DNA of 64,000 nucleotides, taken from Verrucomicrobiia bacterium (lineage in GTDB: Bacteria; Verrucomicrobiota; Verrucomicrobiia; Palsa-1439). The stretch is taken from assembly GCA_022072455.1 (NCBI GenBank), contig JAJVHY010000008.1, positions 1-64,000 on the forward strand, given 5' to 3'. How positions within the stretch are numbered: the stretch's first letter is position 1; each line of letters starts with the position of its first letter. The notes under the pieces are model-generated. The model worked only from the letters and a program-made list of their open reading frames with translations, ran no database searches and had not been told where the DNA came from. The position numbers were made by a program, and so were the translations under genes. Below, piece by piece: positions 42,444 to 51,726 of this stretch.

Positions 42444-45400
42444 ATGATGCCCACCCATTCCGAAGGTTCGGCGGCCAAACACGGTTTCGTCCAGAAGATC
42501 ATCTCCTTCTGCGCGCATAACCGCATCCTCGTCATCGCGGTCGTCGCCGCGCTGACCGCCTATGCGTTCTACATCATGAAGTCCATCCGGCTGGATGCGA
42601 TTCCGGACCTCTCGGACACGCAGGTGATCGTGTACACCAAGTGGGACCGGTCACCGGATATTCTCGAAGACCAGGTCACGTACCCAATCATCACCGCCTT
42701 GCTCGGCGCGCCGAAGGTGAAGGCCATTCGCGGCTTCAGCGATTTCGGGTTCAGCTACGTCTATGTGATCTTCCAAGACGGCACGGACATCTATTGGGCG
42801 CGGTCGCGCGTGGTCGAGTACATGCAGAAGATCCAGGGCAGTCTGCCGCCCGGCGTCACCCCTGCCATCGGCCCGGACGCTACCGGCGTCGGGTGGGTGT
42901 ACCAGTACGCGTTGGTGGACAAGTCCGGCAAACACAACCTCGCCGAGTTGCGCACCTATCAGGACTGGGTGCTCCGGTATGCCTTGCAGAGCGTGCCGGG
43001 CGTTGCCGAGGTGGCCGGCATTGGCGGATTCCAGAAACAGTATCAAGTCACGATTGATCCCAACCGGCTCCAGAGCTACGGCCTCTCGATCATGGAAGTG
43101 GTCGAGGCCATCCGCGACTCCAACAACGAAGTTGGCGGCCGGCTCATCGAGTGGACCGGCCGCGAGTACATGGTGCGAGCGCGCGGTTATATCCAAGACA
43201 CTGAACCGCTCGGCAAGGTCGTGGTCAAGACCAGCGCCACCGGCACGCCGGTCCGACTCGCCGACGTGGCCGACATCGCACTCGGCGGCCAGATGCGGCG
43301 CGGCATCTCCGATTTCAACGGCGACGGCGACACGGTCGGCGCAATCGTCGTGATGCGCCACGGCGAGAACGCGCTCAACGTCATCCAACGCGTCAAAACC
43401 AAGCTGGAGGAGATGAAACCCTCCTTGCCGGAGGGCGTCGAGATCGTCAGCACCTACGACCGGTCGGAGTTGATCAACGAGTCCATCGCCAACCTCAAAC
43501 ACGAGTTGACGCTCACGATGATCGTCGTGAGCCTGGTGATTTTGTTCTTCCTCTGGCACATCCCGTCGGCACTTGTGCCGATCATCACCATCCCGATCTC
43601 GGTGCTGCTGGCGTTCATTCCGATGTACCTGCTCGGCATCACCTCGAACATCATGTCGCTGGCCGGCATCATCATTTCCATCGGCGTGCTGGTGGACGGC
43701 GCGATTGTGGAGGTCGAGAATGCCTACAAGAAAATCGAGCGCTGGCAGGAGGAAGGCCGGCCCGGCAGCTTTCACGCCGTGCGGTTGCACGCGTTGATGG
43801 AAGTCGGCCCGAGCATCTTCTTTTCGCTGGCGGTGATCGCGGTGGCGTTCCTGCCGGTGTTTACGCTGGTCGACCAGGAAGGCCGGTTGTTCTCGCCGCT
43901 GGCGTGGACGAAGAACCTGACGATGCTGCTGGCCGCATTTCTGGCCATCACGCTCGACCCGGCGGTGCGGATGCTGTTCGCCCGCATTGAGCCGTTCAAG
44001 TTCAAGCCGAAGCTGCTCGCCAAGATCGCCACGGGCGCGTTCGTGGGCCGGTATTATCCAGAGGAAAAGCATCCGATCAGCCGGACGCTGTTCTGGTTGT
44101 ACGACCGGCCTTGCCGGTTTGTGCTCCGGCATCCGTGGGCGACGATCGTCACCGCGGCGCTCATCGTGGCCAGTGCCGTGCCGGTGTATTTGAAACTGGG
44201 CCGCGAGTTCATGCCGCCGCTTTATGAAGGCACGATCCTCTACATGCCGACCACGCTCCCCGGCATGTCCGTGACCCAGGCCCAGCAGTTGATGCAACTG
44301 GAAGACCGCATCATCAAATCTTTCCCGGAAGTCGAGACCGTCTTCGGCAAAGCCGGCCGTGCCGACACCTCGACCGACCCGGCGCCGTTCTCGATGATGG
44401 AAACGACCGTTGTGCTCAAGCCCAAGTCGCAGTGGCGCTTCAAGGAACGCTGGTACTCGGACTGGGCGCCGGGCTGGCTCAAGAAGCCGTTCGGTCAAGT
44501 CTGGCCTGAGCACATTTCGCACGAAGAACTCATTGCCGAGATGGACCGCGCCCTCCAGATTCCCGGCAACGTCAACGCCTGGACGATGCCGATCAAGGGC
44601 CGCATTGACATGCTTTCCACGGGCGTCCGCACTCCCATCGGCATCAAAGTCCTCGGCGCGGACCTCAACGAGATTCAGAAGATCGGCGAACATCTCGAAG
44701 GCATCCTCCGCAACGTGGCCGGCACCCGCAGCATCTTCGCCGAACGCGCCGCCGGCGGCTTCTTCGTGGACTTCATCCCCGACCGCGACGCGCTCGCCCG
44801 GTATGGGCTGACGATCAAGGATCTCCAGATGGTCATCATGTCGGCCGTCGGCGGCGAGGACATTTCCACCACCATCGAAGGCCGCGAACGCTACTCGATC
44901 AACGTCCGTTACCCGCGCGATCTCCGGTACGACCTCGATCAACTCCGCCGCGTGCTGGTCACCGCGCGCACGCCCGGCACGAGTGCCGGCAGCACCACCG
45001 GCATGAGCGCCATGGGCGCGACGGAGAACAAGGGTGACGGCGTTGTCCAAGTTCCCATTGGCGAACTGGCCGAGATCAAACTGGTCAATGGCCCGTCCAT
45101 GATCCGCAACGAGAACGGCATGGTGGCCGGGTACGTGTTCGTGGACGTGGCCGGTCGCGACATTGGCAGCTACGTTACCGATGCGAAGCAGGCCGTCGCC
45201 AAGGAACTCAAGTTGCCAACCGGCTACACGGTGGTCTGGAGCGGTCAATACGAGAACATGCAGCGCGTGACCGAACGCTTGAAAATGATCATGCCGGTTA
45301 CGGTGCTGCTGATTTTCTTTCTGCTCTACATGAACACCAAGAGTGTGTTCAAAACCTTCGTGGTCATGCTGGCCGTGCCGTTCAGTGTGGTCGGCGCGGT

Positions 45401-45830
45401 CTGGTTCATGTGGTTGCTCGACTTCAACATCTCCATCGCCGCGTGGGTCGGCATGATTGCGCTCATGGGTCTCGACGCCGAGACCGGCGTGTTCATGCTG
45501 ATGTTCCTCGATCTCGCGTACGACGAAGCCAAAGCCAAGGGCCGGTTGCGCAACAAAGCCGAACTGGTCGAAGCGATCATCCACGGCGCAGTGAAGCGGA
45601 TTCGCCCGAAGATGATGACCGTCGGCACGACCTTCATCGGCTTGATGCCCGTAATGTGGAGTGTCGGCACAGGGGCTGACATGATGAAGCGCGTCACCGC
45701 CCCACTAGCCGGCGGCCTTGCCACCAGTTTCATCATGGAACTGCTCGTCTATCCCGCCATCTACCTGCTCTGGAAATGGCACACCGAGGTCAAACACAAC
45801 GCCGCCAAGGAGTCGGCGTCCGCGTCATGA
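42444..45830 (+). CDS. cusA: CusA-type HME-RND copper/silver efflux pump
   Basis: 1128 residues, about 80 longer than E. coli CusA. Twelve membrane helices in two sets (IRLDAIPDLSDTQVIVYTKW near the N-terminus). Monovalent-metal marks are present: GVGWVYQYALVD and MGLDAETGVFMLMFLDLAYDE in the second membrane set. The proton-relay helix has GVLVDGAIVEVENAYKKIE. It expels Cu(I)/Ag(I) across the envelope using the proton gradient. Overlaps the NosL-like lipoprotein gene by 4 nt (ATGA). Confidence 0.95.
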   Translation: MMPTHSEGSAAKHGFVQKIISFCAHNRILVIAVVAALTAYAFYIMKSIRLDAIPDLSDTQVIVYTKWDRSPDILEDQVTYPIITALLGAPKVKAIRGFSDFGFSYVYVIFQDGTDIYWARSRVVEYMQKIQGSLPPGVTPAIGPDATGVGWVYQYALVDKSGKHNLAELRTYQDWVLRYALQSVPGVAEVAGIGGFQKQYQVTIDPNRLQSYGLSIMEVVEAIRDSNNEVGGRLIEWTGREYMVRARGYIQDTEPLGKVVVKTSATGTPVRLADVADIALGGQMRRGISDFNGDGDTVGAIVVMRHGENALNVIQRVKTKLEEMKPSLPEGVEIVSTYDRSELINESIANLKHELTLTMIVVSLVILFFLWHIPSALVPIITIPISVLLAFIPMYLLGITSNIMSLAGIIISIGVLVDGAIVEVENAYKKIERWQEEGRPGSFHAVRLHALMEVGPSIFFSLAVIAVAFLPVFTLVDQEGRLFSPLAWTKNLTMLLAAFLAITLDPAVRMLFARIEPFKFKPKLLAKIATGAFVGRYYPEEKHPISRTLFWLYDRPCRFVLRHPWATIVTAALIVASAVPVYLKLGREFMPPLYEGTILYMPTTLPGMSVTQAQQLMQLEDRIIKSFPEVETVFGKAGRADTSTDPAPFSMMETTVVLKPKSQWRFKERWYSDWAPGWLKKPFGQVWPEHISHEELIAEMDRALQIPGNVNAWTMPIKGRIDMLSTGVRTPIGIKVLGADLNEIQKIGEHLEGILRNVAGTRSIFAERAAGGFFVDFIPDRDALARYGLTIKDLQMVIMSAVGGEDISTTIEGRERYSINVRYPRDLRYDLDQLRRVLVTARTPGTSAGSTTGMSAMGATENKGDGVVQVPIGELAEIKLVNGPSMIRNENGMVAGYVFVDVAGRDIGSYVTDAKQAVAKELKLPTGYTVVWSGQYENMQRVTERLKMIMPVTVLLIFFLLYMNTKSVFKTFVVMLAVPFSVVGAVWFMWLLDFNISIAAWVGMIALMGLDAETGVFMLMFLDLAYDEAKAKGRLRNKAELVEAIIHGAVKRIRPKMMTVGTTFIGLMPVMWSVGTGADMMKRVTAPLAGGLATSFIMELLVYPAIYLLWKWHTEVKHNAAKESASAS

Positions 45831-46291
45831 GAATTACGTCTCTGCTTCTCCTCGCGCTCGCCCTGGCTGGTTGCAGCCGCGAACCCCGGTCGTGCGCCGT
45901 CTGCCAACGCGCCGAGTGCAAGGGCTTGGCCTTCCGCGTCACGCTCACCACCGGCAAGACCGTCGAAACCTGCTGTCCGCGATGCGGGCTGCATTACCTG
46001 GAAACGACCCAGCAGCAGGCGCGCTCGCTCCAAGTCACCGACCTGGCCACCGGCCAGTGGCTCGACGCGTCCCAAGCTGTGTTCGTGGCCGGCAGCGAGG
46101 TGTCGCCGTGTGCGCCTTCCAAGGAAGCCGTGCGCGATACCCACGGCTGCTGCGCGGTCAAAGGTTTTGACCGCTGCAATCCCAGCCTAATCGCCTTCGC
46201 GTCCGCAGACTCCGCGCGTGCGTTCCAGAAACAGCACGGCGGCGAACTGCTGACGTGGCAACAGATGAACCCCAAACCACCAACCAACTAA
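45827..46291 (+). CDS. NosL-like copper-binding lipoprotein
   Basis: 154 residues. Lipoprotein signal with lipobox LAGC (Cys 16). The mature part has SCAVCQRAECKG, a CCPRCGLHY motif near residue 50 and a second Cys group GCCAVKG. The order and the sequence FRVTLTTGKTVETCCPRCG resemble NosL/copper-chaperone lipoproteins. Likely outer-face or periplasmic Cu(I) binding that serves the Cus pump. The family call rests on Cys spacing and operon context. Confidence 0.7.
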   Translation: MRITSLLLLALALAGCSREPRSCAVCQRAECKGLAFRVTLTTGKTVETCCPRCGLHYLETTQQQARSLQVTDLATGQWLDASQAVFVAGSEVSPCAPSKEAVRDTHGCCAVKGFDRCNPSLIAFASADSARAFQKQHGGELLTWQQMNPKPPTN

Positions 46292-46301
46292 CGGAGGAAA
46301 C

Positions 46302-46844
46302 ATGAAGAAAACACTCATCATCATCGCCGCCGCCGCCCTGACCGGAGGCGCGGCTTGGGCTAGTAATTGTTGTCCAAGCCACGCGGCCAAGCCTGCCGGT
46401 GACGCCCTGGCCGCGGCGGAACCGGGCCACGATCATTCGGCCCAGAGCAAGCCCGGCAACACACCGCCTACCGACCGGCAGGTCTACGGTCATTACCTGC
46501 TCATTCAAAACGCGCTGGCCGGTGATACACTCAAAGGCGTTCCTGAAGCCGCCGCCACGGTCGCGAAGTTGTCGCGCGAATCGAAGCTGCCGGCCGGTAT
46601 CGCGGATGCCGCCGACAAAGTCAGCAAAGCCAGCGACATCGAGGCGGCGCGCGCTGCGTTCAAGGAATTGAGCGACGCGCTCATCGCCCACCGGAAAACG
46701 AACAAAGCGTTGGCCGAGCAATTCTACGTCGTCCACTGCTCGATGGCCTTCAACGACAAGGGCGCAGACTGGCTGCAAGCCACCAAGACCGTCAGCAACC
46801 CGTACTTCGGCGCAAGCATGCTCCGCTGCGGGGTGATCCGATGA
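46302..46844 (+). CDS. DUF3347-like periplasmic protein
   Basis: 180 residues with a signal peptide (LIIIAAAALTGGAAWA). CCPSH at the mature start and an acidic/His stretch (GHDHS) are metal-binding in look. The body matches DUF3347, a helical domain of copper-resistance proteins: VYGHYLLIQNALAGDTLKGV, then LADQFYVVHC-like LAEQFYVVHCSMAF and PYFGASMLRCG. An AACGGAGGAA site precedes ATG. Overlaps the small lipoprotein gene by 4 nt. Probable periplasmic copper carrier. Confidence 0.8.
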   Translation: MKKTLIIIAAAALTGGAAWASNCCPSHAAKPAGDALAAAEPGHDHSAQSKPGNTPPTDRQVYGHYLLIQNALAGDTLKGVPEAAATVAKLSRESKLPAGIADAADKVSKASDIEAARAAFKELSDALIAHRKTNKALAEQFYVVHCSMAFNDKGADWLQATKTVSNPYFGASMLRCGVIR

Positions 46845-46972
46845 AACCCCTGCATTGGCTCACACTCGCACTCACGCTGGCCGTGTTGGTCACCGGCTGC
46901 GCCTACAACGACTACGAGTCCGGCTCGGGCGAGCCATACCGCCAACCGGCCCATACCGGCCATCACCACTAG
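46841..46972 (+). CDS. small His-tailed lipoprotein
   Basis: 43 residues, starting at ATG 46841 inside the preceding stop (ATGA). Signal MKPLHWLTLALTLAVLVTGC ends in a lipobox (LVTGC, Cys 20). The mature part is only 24 residues with Tyr, Gly and a C-terminal HTGHHH that could bind copper or nickel. No family known. Coupling to the DUF3347 gene and a 7-nt gap before the reductase gene support real translation. Confidence 0.65.
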   Translation: MKPLHWLTLALTLAVLVTGCAYNDYESGSGEPYRQPAHTGHHH

Positions 46973-46979
46973 AAATCAA

Positions 46980-48656
46980 ATGCCCGAACACGAATGGACA
47001 ACTCTGACCGAAGTCATCCGGCAGGAGACTGAAACCGGCCCGACTGACGAGACCAAACATCTTCGCGTTCGTTGCGGCATCTACTCGATGCGCAACCAGT
47101 CTGGCCGCTACACGATCCGCATCCGGTTGCCGGCAGGCGCTCTGTTGCCGGAGCAACTGGCAGTTGTGGCCGAGATCGTGGAACGCGACAGTCGGATGGG
47201 CGTCGCGCATCTCACCACCCGGCAGGGCATCGAAATCTCCGACGTGCCGGGCGAACGGGTCGCCGCCATCGCGCGACAACTGGAGGCCGCCGGCCTGACC
47301 ACGCGTCGCACCGGCGGCAACGTCGTGCGCGGCATCGTTTCCTGTCCGTGGGCGGGCGTGGCCAGCGACGAGGTCTTTGACGTGACGCCGTACGCGTTGG
47401 CTGTCGACCAGCACCTCCGTGACCACCCGGCATTTCAGCGAATGCCACGCAAAATCAAGATCTCCTTCGAGAGTTGCCAGCATGACCACGTCCGCACGGC
47501 GGTGGCGGACATCGGCCTGCGCGCCACAGTGCGCGACGGCCAGCCGGGGTTTCGCATCACGGTTGGCGGCGGCTTGGGCGCTGTCCCAAAGTTGGCGCAA
47601 CCGCTCGAAGACTTTACGCCCGTCGCAGCAATGCTGCCGTCGCTGGATGCAATCCTGCGGGTGTTTGATGCGCACGGCAACCGGCAGAGTCGCGCGCGCG
47701 CCCGACTCAAATGGCTGCTGACCGATTGGGGGATTGAACGCTTCCGCGACGCCGTGTTCGCCGAACGCGCCAGCGGTCAGGTCGCGCCTGTGAGCGTACC
47801 GGACGTGCTTGAAACTCCGCCTGCCGACTGGCCGAGCATTGCCCGCAGCATCATTGTGAATGGATTTGCCGAATGGCGCGCCGGCAATGTGCGTCCGCAG
47901 AAGCAGGCCGGCTACGTGGCGGTGCTGGTGCGTTGCCCGCTCGGTGAGCTCTCGCCCGCGCAACTGCGCCGGCTCGCAGCGGCGGCCCGCATGTTCAGCG
48001 GCGGCATCCGCACCACCATCGAACAGGATGTGTTGTTGCGCTGGGTGCCGGCGCCGGCGTTGCCGGACCTGTACGAGTTTCTTCGCCCGGAAGGTTTGGC
48101 GACCTGTTGCGCCGAGCAAATCATGGACATCACCCGTTGCGCCGGCGCGGAACGGTGTCTGTCCGCCATCACCAACTCCAAGGCCGCTGCCAAGGCCATC
48201 GCCACGGTCGGGGCTAACGGCCTGTCCCACGAACCGGCGGTGCGTTCGCTGCGCATCCGCGTCTCCGGCTGCCCAAACGCGTGCAGTCATCATCATGCAG
48301 CGGACATTGGCCTGTTTGGCGTCTCGAAAAAGGCGCATGGCCGGCCCGCGCCGCACTACGCGCTGCTGCTTGGCGGCGCAACCACCGGCCACACGTTCGC
48401 CCAACGGATCGCTGACGTGCCGGCCTGCCGCGTCCCCGAGGCTGTCCAGCGCGTGTTGAAGCTGTACCTGGCCACGCGGACGAGTGACGAACCTTTCCCG
48501 GCATTCGTGCAACGCATCGGCGCGCCAGCTTTGCGCACCGCGCTGGCCAGCCTGACGCCGGTGCCGCCGCCGAGTACAGGCCCGGAGTATTTCCGCGATC
48601 TCGATGCCACAGCCGATTTCGCGGTCGAGGCGAAGGAGGGTGAATGCCACTTCTGA
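46980..48656 (+). CDS. nitrite/sulfite reductase-like sirohaem protein
   Basis: 558 residues with the duplicated ferredoxin-like and sirohaem-binding halves of NirA/CysI-type reductases. The first half carries MGVAHLTTRQGIEI. The [4Fe-4S]-sirohaem ligands are visible: CAGAERC (about 386-392) and SGCPNACSHHH (about 424). Cytoplasmic six-electron reduction of nitrite or sulfite is the family reaction. The C-terminal tail ends GECHF. Its place between copper-binding proteins and the ECF sigma gene is unusual; it might supply sulfide or detoxify. Substrate not decidable. Confidence 0.85.
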   Translation: MPEHEWTTLTEVIRQETETGPTDETKHLRVRCGIYSMRNQSGRYTIRIRLPAGALLPEQLAVVAEIVERDSRMGVAHLTTRQGIEISDVPGERVAAIARQLEAAGLTTRRTGGNVVRGIVSCPWAGVASDEVFDVTPYALAVDQHLRDHPAFQRMPRKIKISFESCQHDHVRTAVADIGLRATVRDGQPGFRITVGGGLGAVPKLAQPLEDFTPVAAMLPSLDAILRVFDAHGNRQSRARARLKWLLTDWGIERFRDAVFAERASGQVAPVSVPDVLETPPADWPSIARSIIVNGFAEWRAGNVRPQKQAGYVAVLVRCPLGELSPAQLRRLAAAARMFSGGIRTTIEQDVLLRWVPAPALPDLYEFLRPEGLATCCAEQIMDITRCAGAERCLSAITNSKAAAKAIATVGANGLSHEPAVRSLRIRVSGCPNACSHHHAADIGLFGVSKKAHGRPAPHYALLLGGATTGHTFAQRIADVPACRVPEAVQRVLKLYLATRTSDEPFPAFVQRIGAPALRTALASLTPVPPPSTGPEYFRDLDATADFAVEAKEGECHF

Positions 48657-48688
48657 CCAACTCGGGGGAGGAATAGGCGAGGTGTGCC

Positions 48689-49486
48689 GTGCGCTCCTGT
48701 CCACTGGCCAACCGTTGCGGGCAGGATGAGTGCGTCCGCCCGACGGCACGGGAAAACCCGCCGGAATTGGAGACGCGGCTCTACTGCCTGACCGGCGATT
48801 GCGACCATTGCCCGCTGCTGGCCGAAATCAACCTGCTCGCCGGTGGAACGTTCCCTGAAGCAGAGCGGGCACACAACGGGCATCTCCCCGCCGTTCCCCG
48901 GACCGCGAAACGAACAGCCGACGAATCTGACTTGGCTCTCATCGCCAGAGCGCAGGCCGGTGACGATGCCGCTTACGAGGAGTTGATGGCCCGCTACCAG
49001 CACGTCGTATGGCAGTGCGCATACCGCGTCCTCGGCGATGTCGAGGAGGCGCATGATACCACGCAGCAAGTCTTCGTCCGCGTGTACCGCAAGCTCGACG
49101 CGTTCGACGCCGCGAAAGCGCCGCCCGACGCGCAGAATCCTTTTGCCGGCTGGCTGCTCACCGTCGCCCACCACGCTGCGTATGATCGCCGCCGTTGGCT
49201 CAACCGTCGTCCCACTGAGCCGTTGTCGGCGCTGCTGACCTCTCCACCGGTGGCGGCGGACGACGTGGTCACGGAGGTGACCGCGCACGAAATCGGCGAG
49301 CGCCTCGCCGAGGCATTGGCCGAGATACCGGTGCAGCAGAAAACGGCGCTGGAGTTGTGCGAAGTTCACGGCTTGTCCTACGCCGAGGCTGCCAGCGTCA
49401 TGCACTGCACGACCAAATCCGTCGAGGCCCGGCTGTATCGTGGCAAACATCTCCTGCGGAAGCGGCTGCGCCTGCTATGGGACTGA
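48689..49486 (+). CDS. ECF sigma factor with a Cys-rich N-terminal extension
   Basis: 265 residues from GTG 48689 (GAGG 6 nt upstream). The first about 45 residues carry seven Cys (MRSCPLANRCGQDEC, LYCLTGDCDHCPLL). Region 2 begins near residue 74 (DLALIARAQAGDDAAYEELM, DTTQQVFVRVYRKLDAF) and region 4 ends the protein (LCEVHGLSYAEAASVMHCTTKSVEARLYRGK). It should direct RNA polymerase to the GCGAGGG...GCGT promoters. The Cys extension could bind metal or an iron-sulfur cluster, giving direct sensing. Its likely anti-sigma partner is 9 kb away at 38914. Confidence 0.88.
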   Translation: MRSCPLANRCGQDECVRPTARENPPELETRLYCLTGDCDHCPLLAEINLLAGGTFPEAERAHNGHLPAVPRTAKRTADESDLALIARAQAGDDAAYEELMARYQHVVWQCAYRVLGDVEEAHDTTQQVFVRVYRKLDAFDAAKAPPDAQNPFAGWLLTVAHHAAYDRRRWLNRRPTEPLSALLTSPPVAADDVVTEVTAHEIGERLAEALAEIPVQQKTALELCEVHGLSYAEAASVMHCTTKSVEARLYRGKHLLRKRLRLLWD

Positions 49487-49529
49487 CACCGCTGGCGTGT
49501 CCCGCATTCTTCTGGTAGGAGAACCAGCG

Positions 49530-50873
49530 ATGAACCACGAAAAACCGTTACGCACGTTGCTGAAAAAAGTCTTACAGGCTGGCCCGCCTGACCAGACGCA
49601 AATCAGCGCGTTTTCGTCCATGATGGCCGGCGTTGTACCGGAAGATTTGTGGTCGGAGGAAATGAAGACCACGCAACGCGCCACGGTGATGCTCTGGGGC
49701 GAGACGCAGCGCGCGTATGAAGATGCGCTCCGCCAGTTGCGCGCGGATAAGACCACGGAGTACCTCAGTGACAAGGAACTCAAGGACCGGCTGTGGCGCT
49801 TGGTGTGCGAAATAGCAATCAAGGAAGATGAGTTCACGCACGACCAGAAGCTCCAAGGCAAGATTTGCGAGTTCCAACAGGACATCTGCAAACCGCTGGA
49901 AAACTGCGAAGTCTTGATTCGCGTGGAACATCTGGATGCCGGCAGCGAGGTCATCAACTTGGGCGACTGCACTGTTTCAAAGTTCAGCCGCGACCAACTC
50001 GCGGCATGGGGACTGAATCCGGCGATTCCCGAGTTAGCCAAGCGTTTGGAAGAATTTGCCGGTGCGACACTGATCGCCGTCCCAGAGTCTGGGAATAATC
50101 CCGGCTTAATCCTCGACCGCGCCCGTGAGAAGGCTGCGCAACGGTTGCGCATCTTGCAGGCCACGCTGAGCCGTCATCGCCTGCTGCAGGACGAGAATCT
50201 GCTGTTCGCCATTTCCGAAGCGGCGGCTATCAGACGGTTGAACGATCCCGGCTCAGCAACCTGGGGGTGGAGGTCCAAGCGGCGATCCGTCGGACTCAAG
50301 TGGGACGCCACACTCACGACGGCATTATCCCAGATGCACAACGAACTCCGCGCGATGGGGAACGCCCCCAAGATTCGCGGCGTGATTGACCGCGCAATGC
50401 ACTGGATCGGTGAAGCCATTTACGAGGAGTTGCCGGACAAGAAGGTTCTGGCCCTTTGCTCCGCGTTGGAAGCACTTCTCACCTCCATCTCCGACGGACG
50501 AAAAGGCGAGGCGATTGCCTACCGGATCATGCTGCTGAATTCCGTTCTCAATCAGGGATTTCTCGACCCGAGCCGGATTCTGTGGATTTACGAGTTGCGG
50601 TCGAAGGTCACGCACGGCAGCAGCCTCGATGAAGCGACCCTGTCCGACTATTACACGTTGCGCATGGCGGCGACGGACACACTGGTCAGCGTGCTGCGCC
50701 TTGTGGCTCAGAAAAACGTTACCAAACAATCGCAACTGATCGCCGTGCTAGAGGAGTCGGAGTTTACGACGCCGTGCCTCGACTGGTTACAGGCGCGAGC
50801 GGACAAGGGTTCACAGAGCATCCTGAAGGCATTGGAGGAAGCTCTGGGGGCCCGGCAACTACGGACGGGATGA
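49530..50873 (+). CDS. large HEPN-domain protein (ApeA-like)
   Basis: 447 residues from ATG 49530. No signal or membrane helix. The N-terminal about 250 residues are unrecognised and helical. The C-terminal part (about 300-400) has HEPN features: ALCSALEALLTSISDG and the RX4H motif in ELRSKVTHGSS, the RNase active site of HEPN proteins. Such Apea-like proteins act in abortive-infection defence by cleaving RNA. It ends 3 nt from a minus-strand protease gene, tail to tail. Defence is inferred from family and neighbours. Confidence 0.7.
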   Translation: MNHEKPLRTLLKKVLQAGPPDQTQISAFSSMMAGVVPEDLWSEEMKTTQRATVMLWGETQRAYEDALRQLRADKTTEYLSDKELKDRLWRLVCEIAIKEDEFTHDQKLQGKICEFQQDICKPLENCEVLIRVEHLDAGSEVINLGDCTVSKFSRDQLAAWGLNPAIPELAKRLEEFAGATLIAVPESGNNPGLILDRAREKAAQRLRILQATLSRHRLLQDENLLFAISEAAAIRRLNDPGSATWGWRSKRRSVGLKWDATLTTALSQMHNELRAMGNAPKIRGVIDRAMHWIGEAIYEELPDKKVLALCSALEALLTSISDGRKGEAIAYRIMLLNSVLNQGFLDPSRILWIYELRSKVTHGSSLDEATLSDYYTLRMAATDTLVSVLRLVAQKNVTKQSQLIAVLEESEFTTPCLDWLQARADKGSQSILKALEEALGARQLRTG

Positions 50874-50876
50874 TCG

Positions 50877-51719
50877 TCAGCCGGCCACACGATCAACAGA
50901 GACGTTCACCCGCAACGTGTGGCACTTGGGAATCTCGTTGGCCAAACCCGGAAACCTTGCCCGGATGGCTTCGAGAAAAAGACTGATTCTCGTGGCGACG
51001 ATGACATTCTCCTGTGCGTCGTACTCCATCGCAATCCCAACGAGCCAACCCGTCTGGAGTAAATCATCGCCCTGACTGTCCAATCGGCGCTTCCATACGC
51101 CGCCGCCGCTCATGCCGTGGGGCAATGGCGCGGTGAAGCGTTGACCGGTCTCGTTGAATGAGTTTTTCCGTTCAAATCGGAGCAACAGATGTGATCGTGG
51201 GCCAACGTGCAGCGCGGCGTACCGGCTCGTCCCCGCCGGGCTGGCCAAATACGAAAATGGTCCGGGCCGAACCTTCTTGGTTGTGGGATTGCGCTTCGAG
51301 CGTGTCTCCGGATAGCCGCGCAATTCGTAAATGCTGCTGGGGCGGACCGCCTCATTCGGTTGGAGATGGCAGACATTGAGAAACCGATGGCCGTGGCTCA
51401 AATGCGCGGCGATGCGGGGTTTGAGTTCCATAAAGCCCACGTCGTTCCTGTCCTCGTCGCGCGAAGTCCCGTCCGACAGCCCGCTCTTGTGCGCGACACC
51501 TTCCAGTACCTGCAATGGGCCGCCGACTCCGTAGTACAGCGTGCTTCTCGCATTCGTGTCGAGCACATGGGCCGCGGTCAGGAGAAAATGCGCGTCCGCA
51601 ATTTGCAGCAAGACGGCTGAGCCGATCAGCAGTGGATTGCCCCGGTCATCCACTCCATAGAGCGGACAGACCGGTTGCGGCGGCAACTCCGTGGAAGTTG
51701 ACAGAGCAGGCGCGTCCAT
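50877..51719 (-). CDS. trypsin-like serine peptidase
   Basis: 280 residues from ATG 51719. The chymotrypsin-fold triad is visible in order: His in FLLTAAHVLD (about 50), Asp in RNDVGFMELK, and Ser in PHGMSGGGVW (about 200). No signal peptide, so it is cytoplasmic, unlike most secreted trypsins. Cytoplasmic trypsin-like peptidases appear as effectors or activators in bacterial defence systems. It is 7 nt downstream of the nuclease gene on the same strand, implying one operon. Confidence 0.8.
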   Translation of the reverse strand: MDAPALSTSTELPPQPVCPLYGVDDRGNPLLIGSAVLLQIADAHFLLTAAHVLDTNARSTLYYGVGGPLQVLEGVAHKSGLSDGTSRDEDRNDVGFMELKPRIAAHLSHGHRFLNVCHLQPNEAVRPSSIYELRGYPETRSKRNPTTKKVRPGPFSYLASPAGTSRYAALHVGPRSHLLLRFERKNSFNETGQRFTAPLPHGMSGGGVWKRRLDSQGDDLLQTGWLVGIAMEYDAQENVIVATRISLFLEAIRARFPGLANEIPKCHTLRVNVSVDRVAG

Positions 51720-51726
51720 CGTTGCC

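Noticed and set aside
42651-45584. 977-codon open frame antisense to cusA
   Set aside because: High-GC shadow of a strongly supported RND gene; it has no recognisable domain and its composition follows from the opposite codons.
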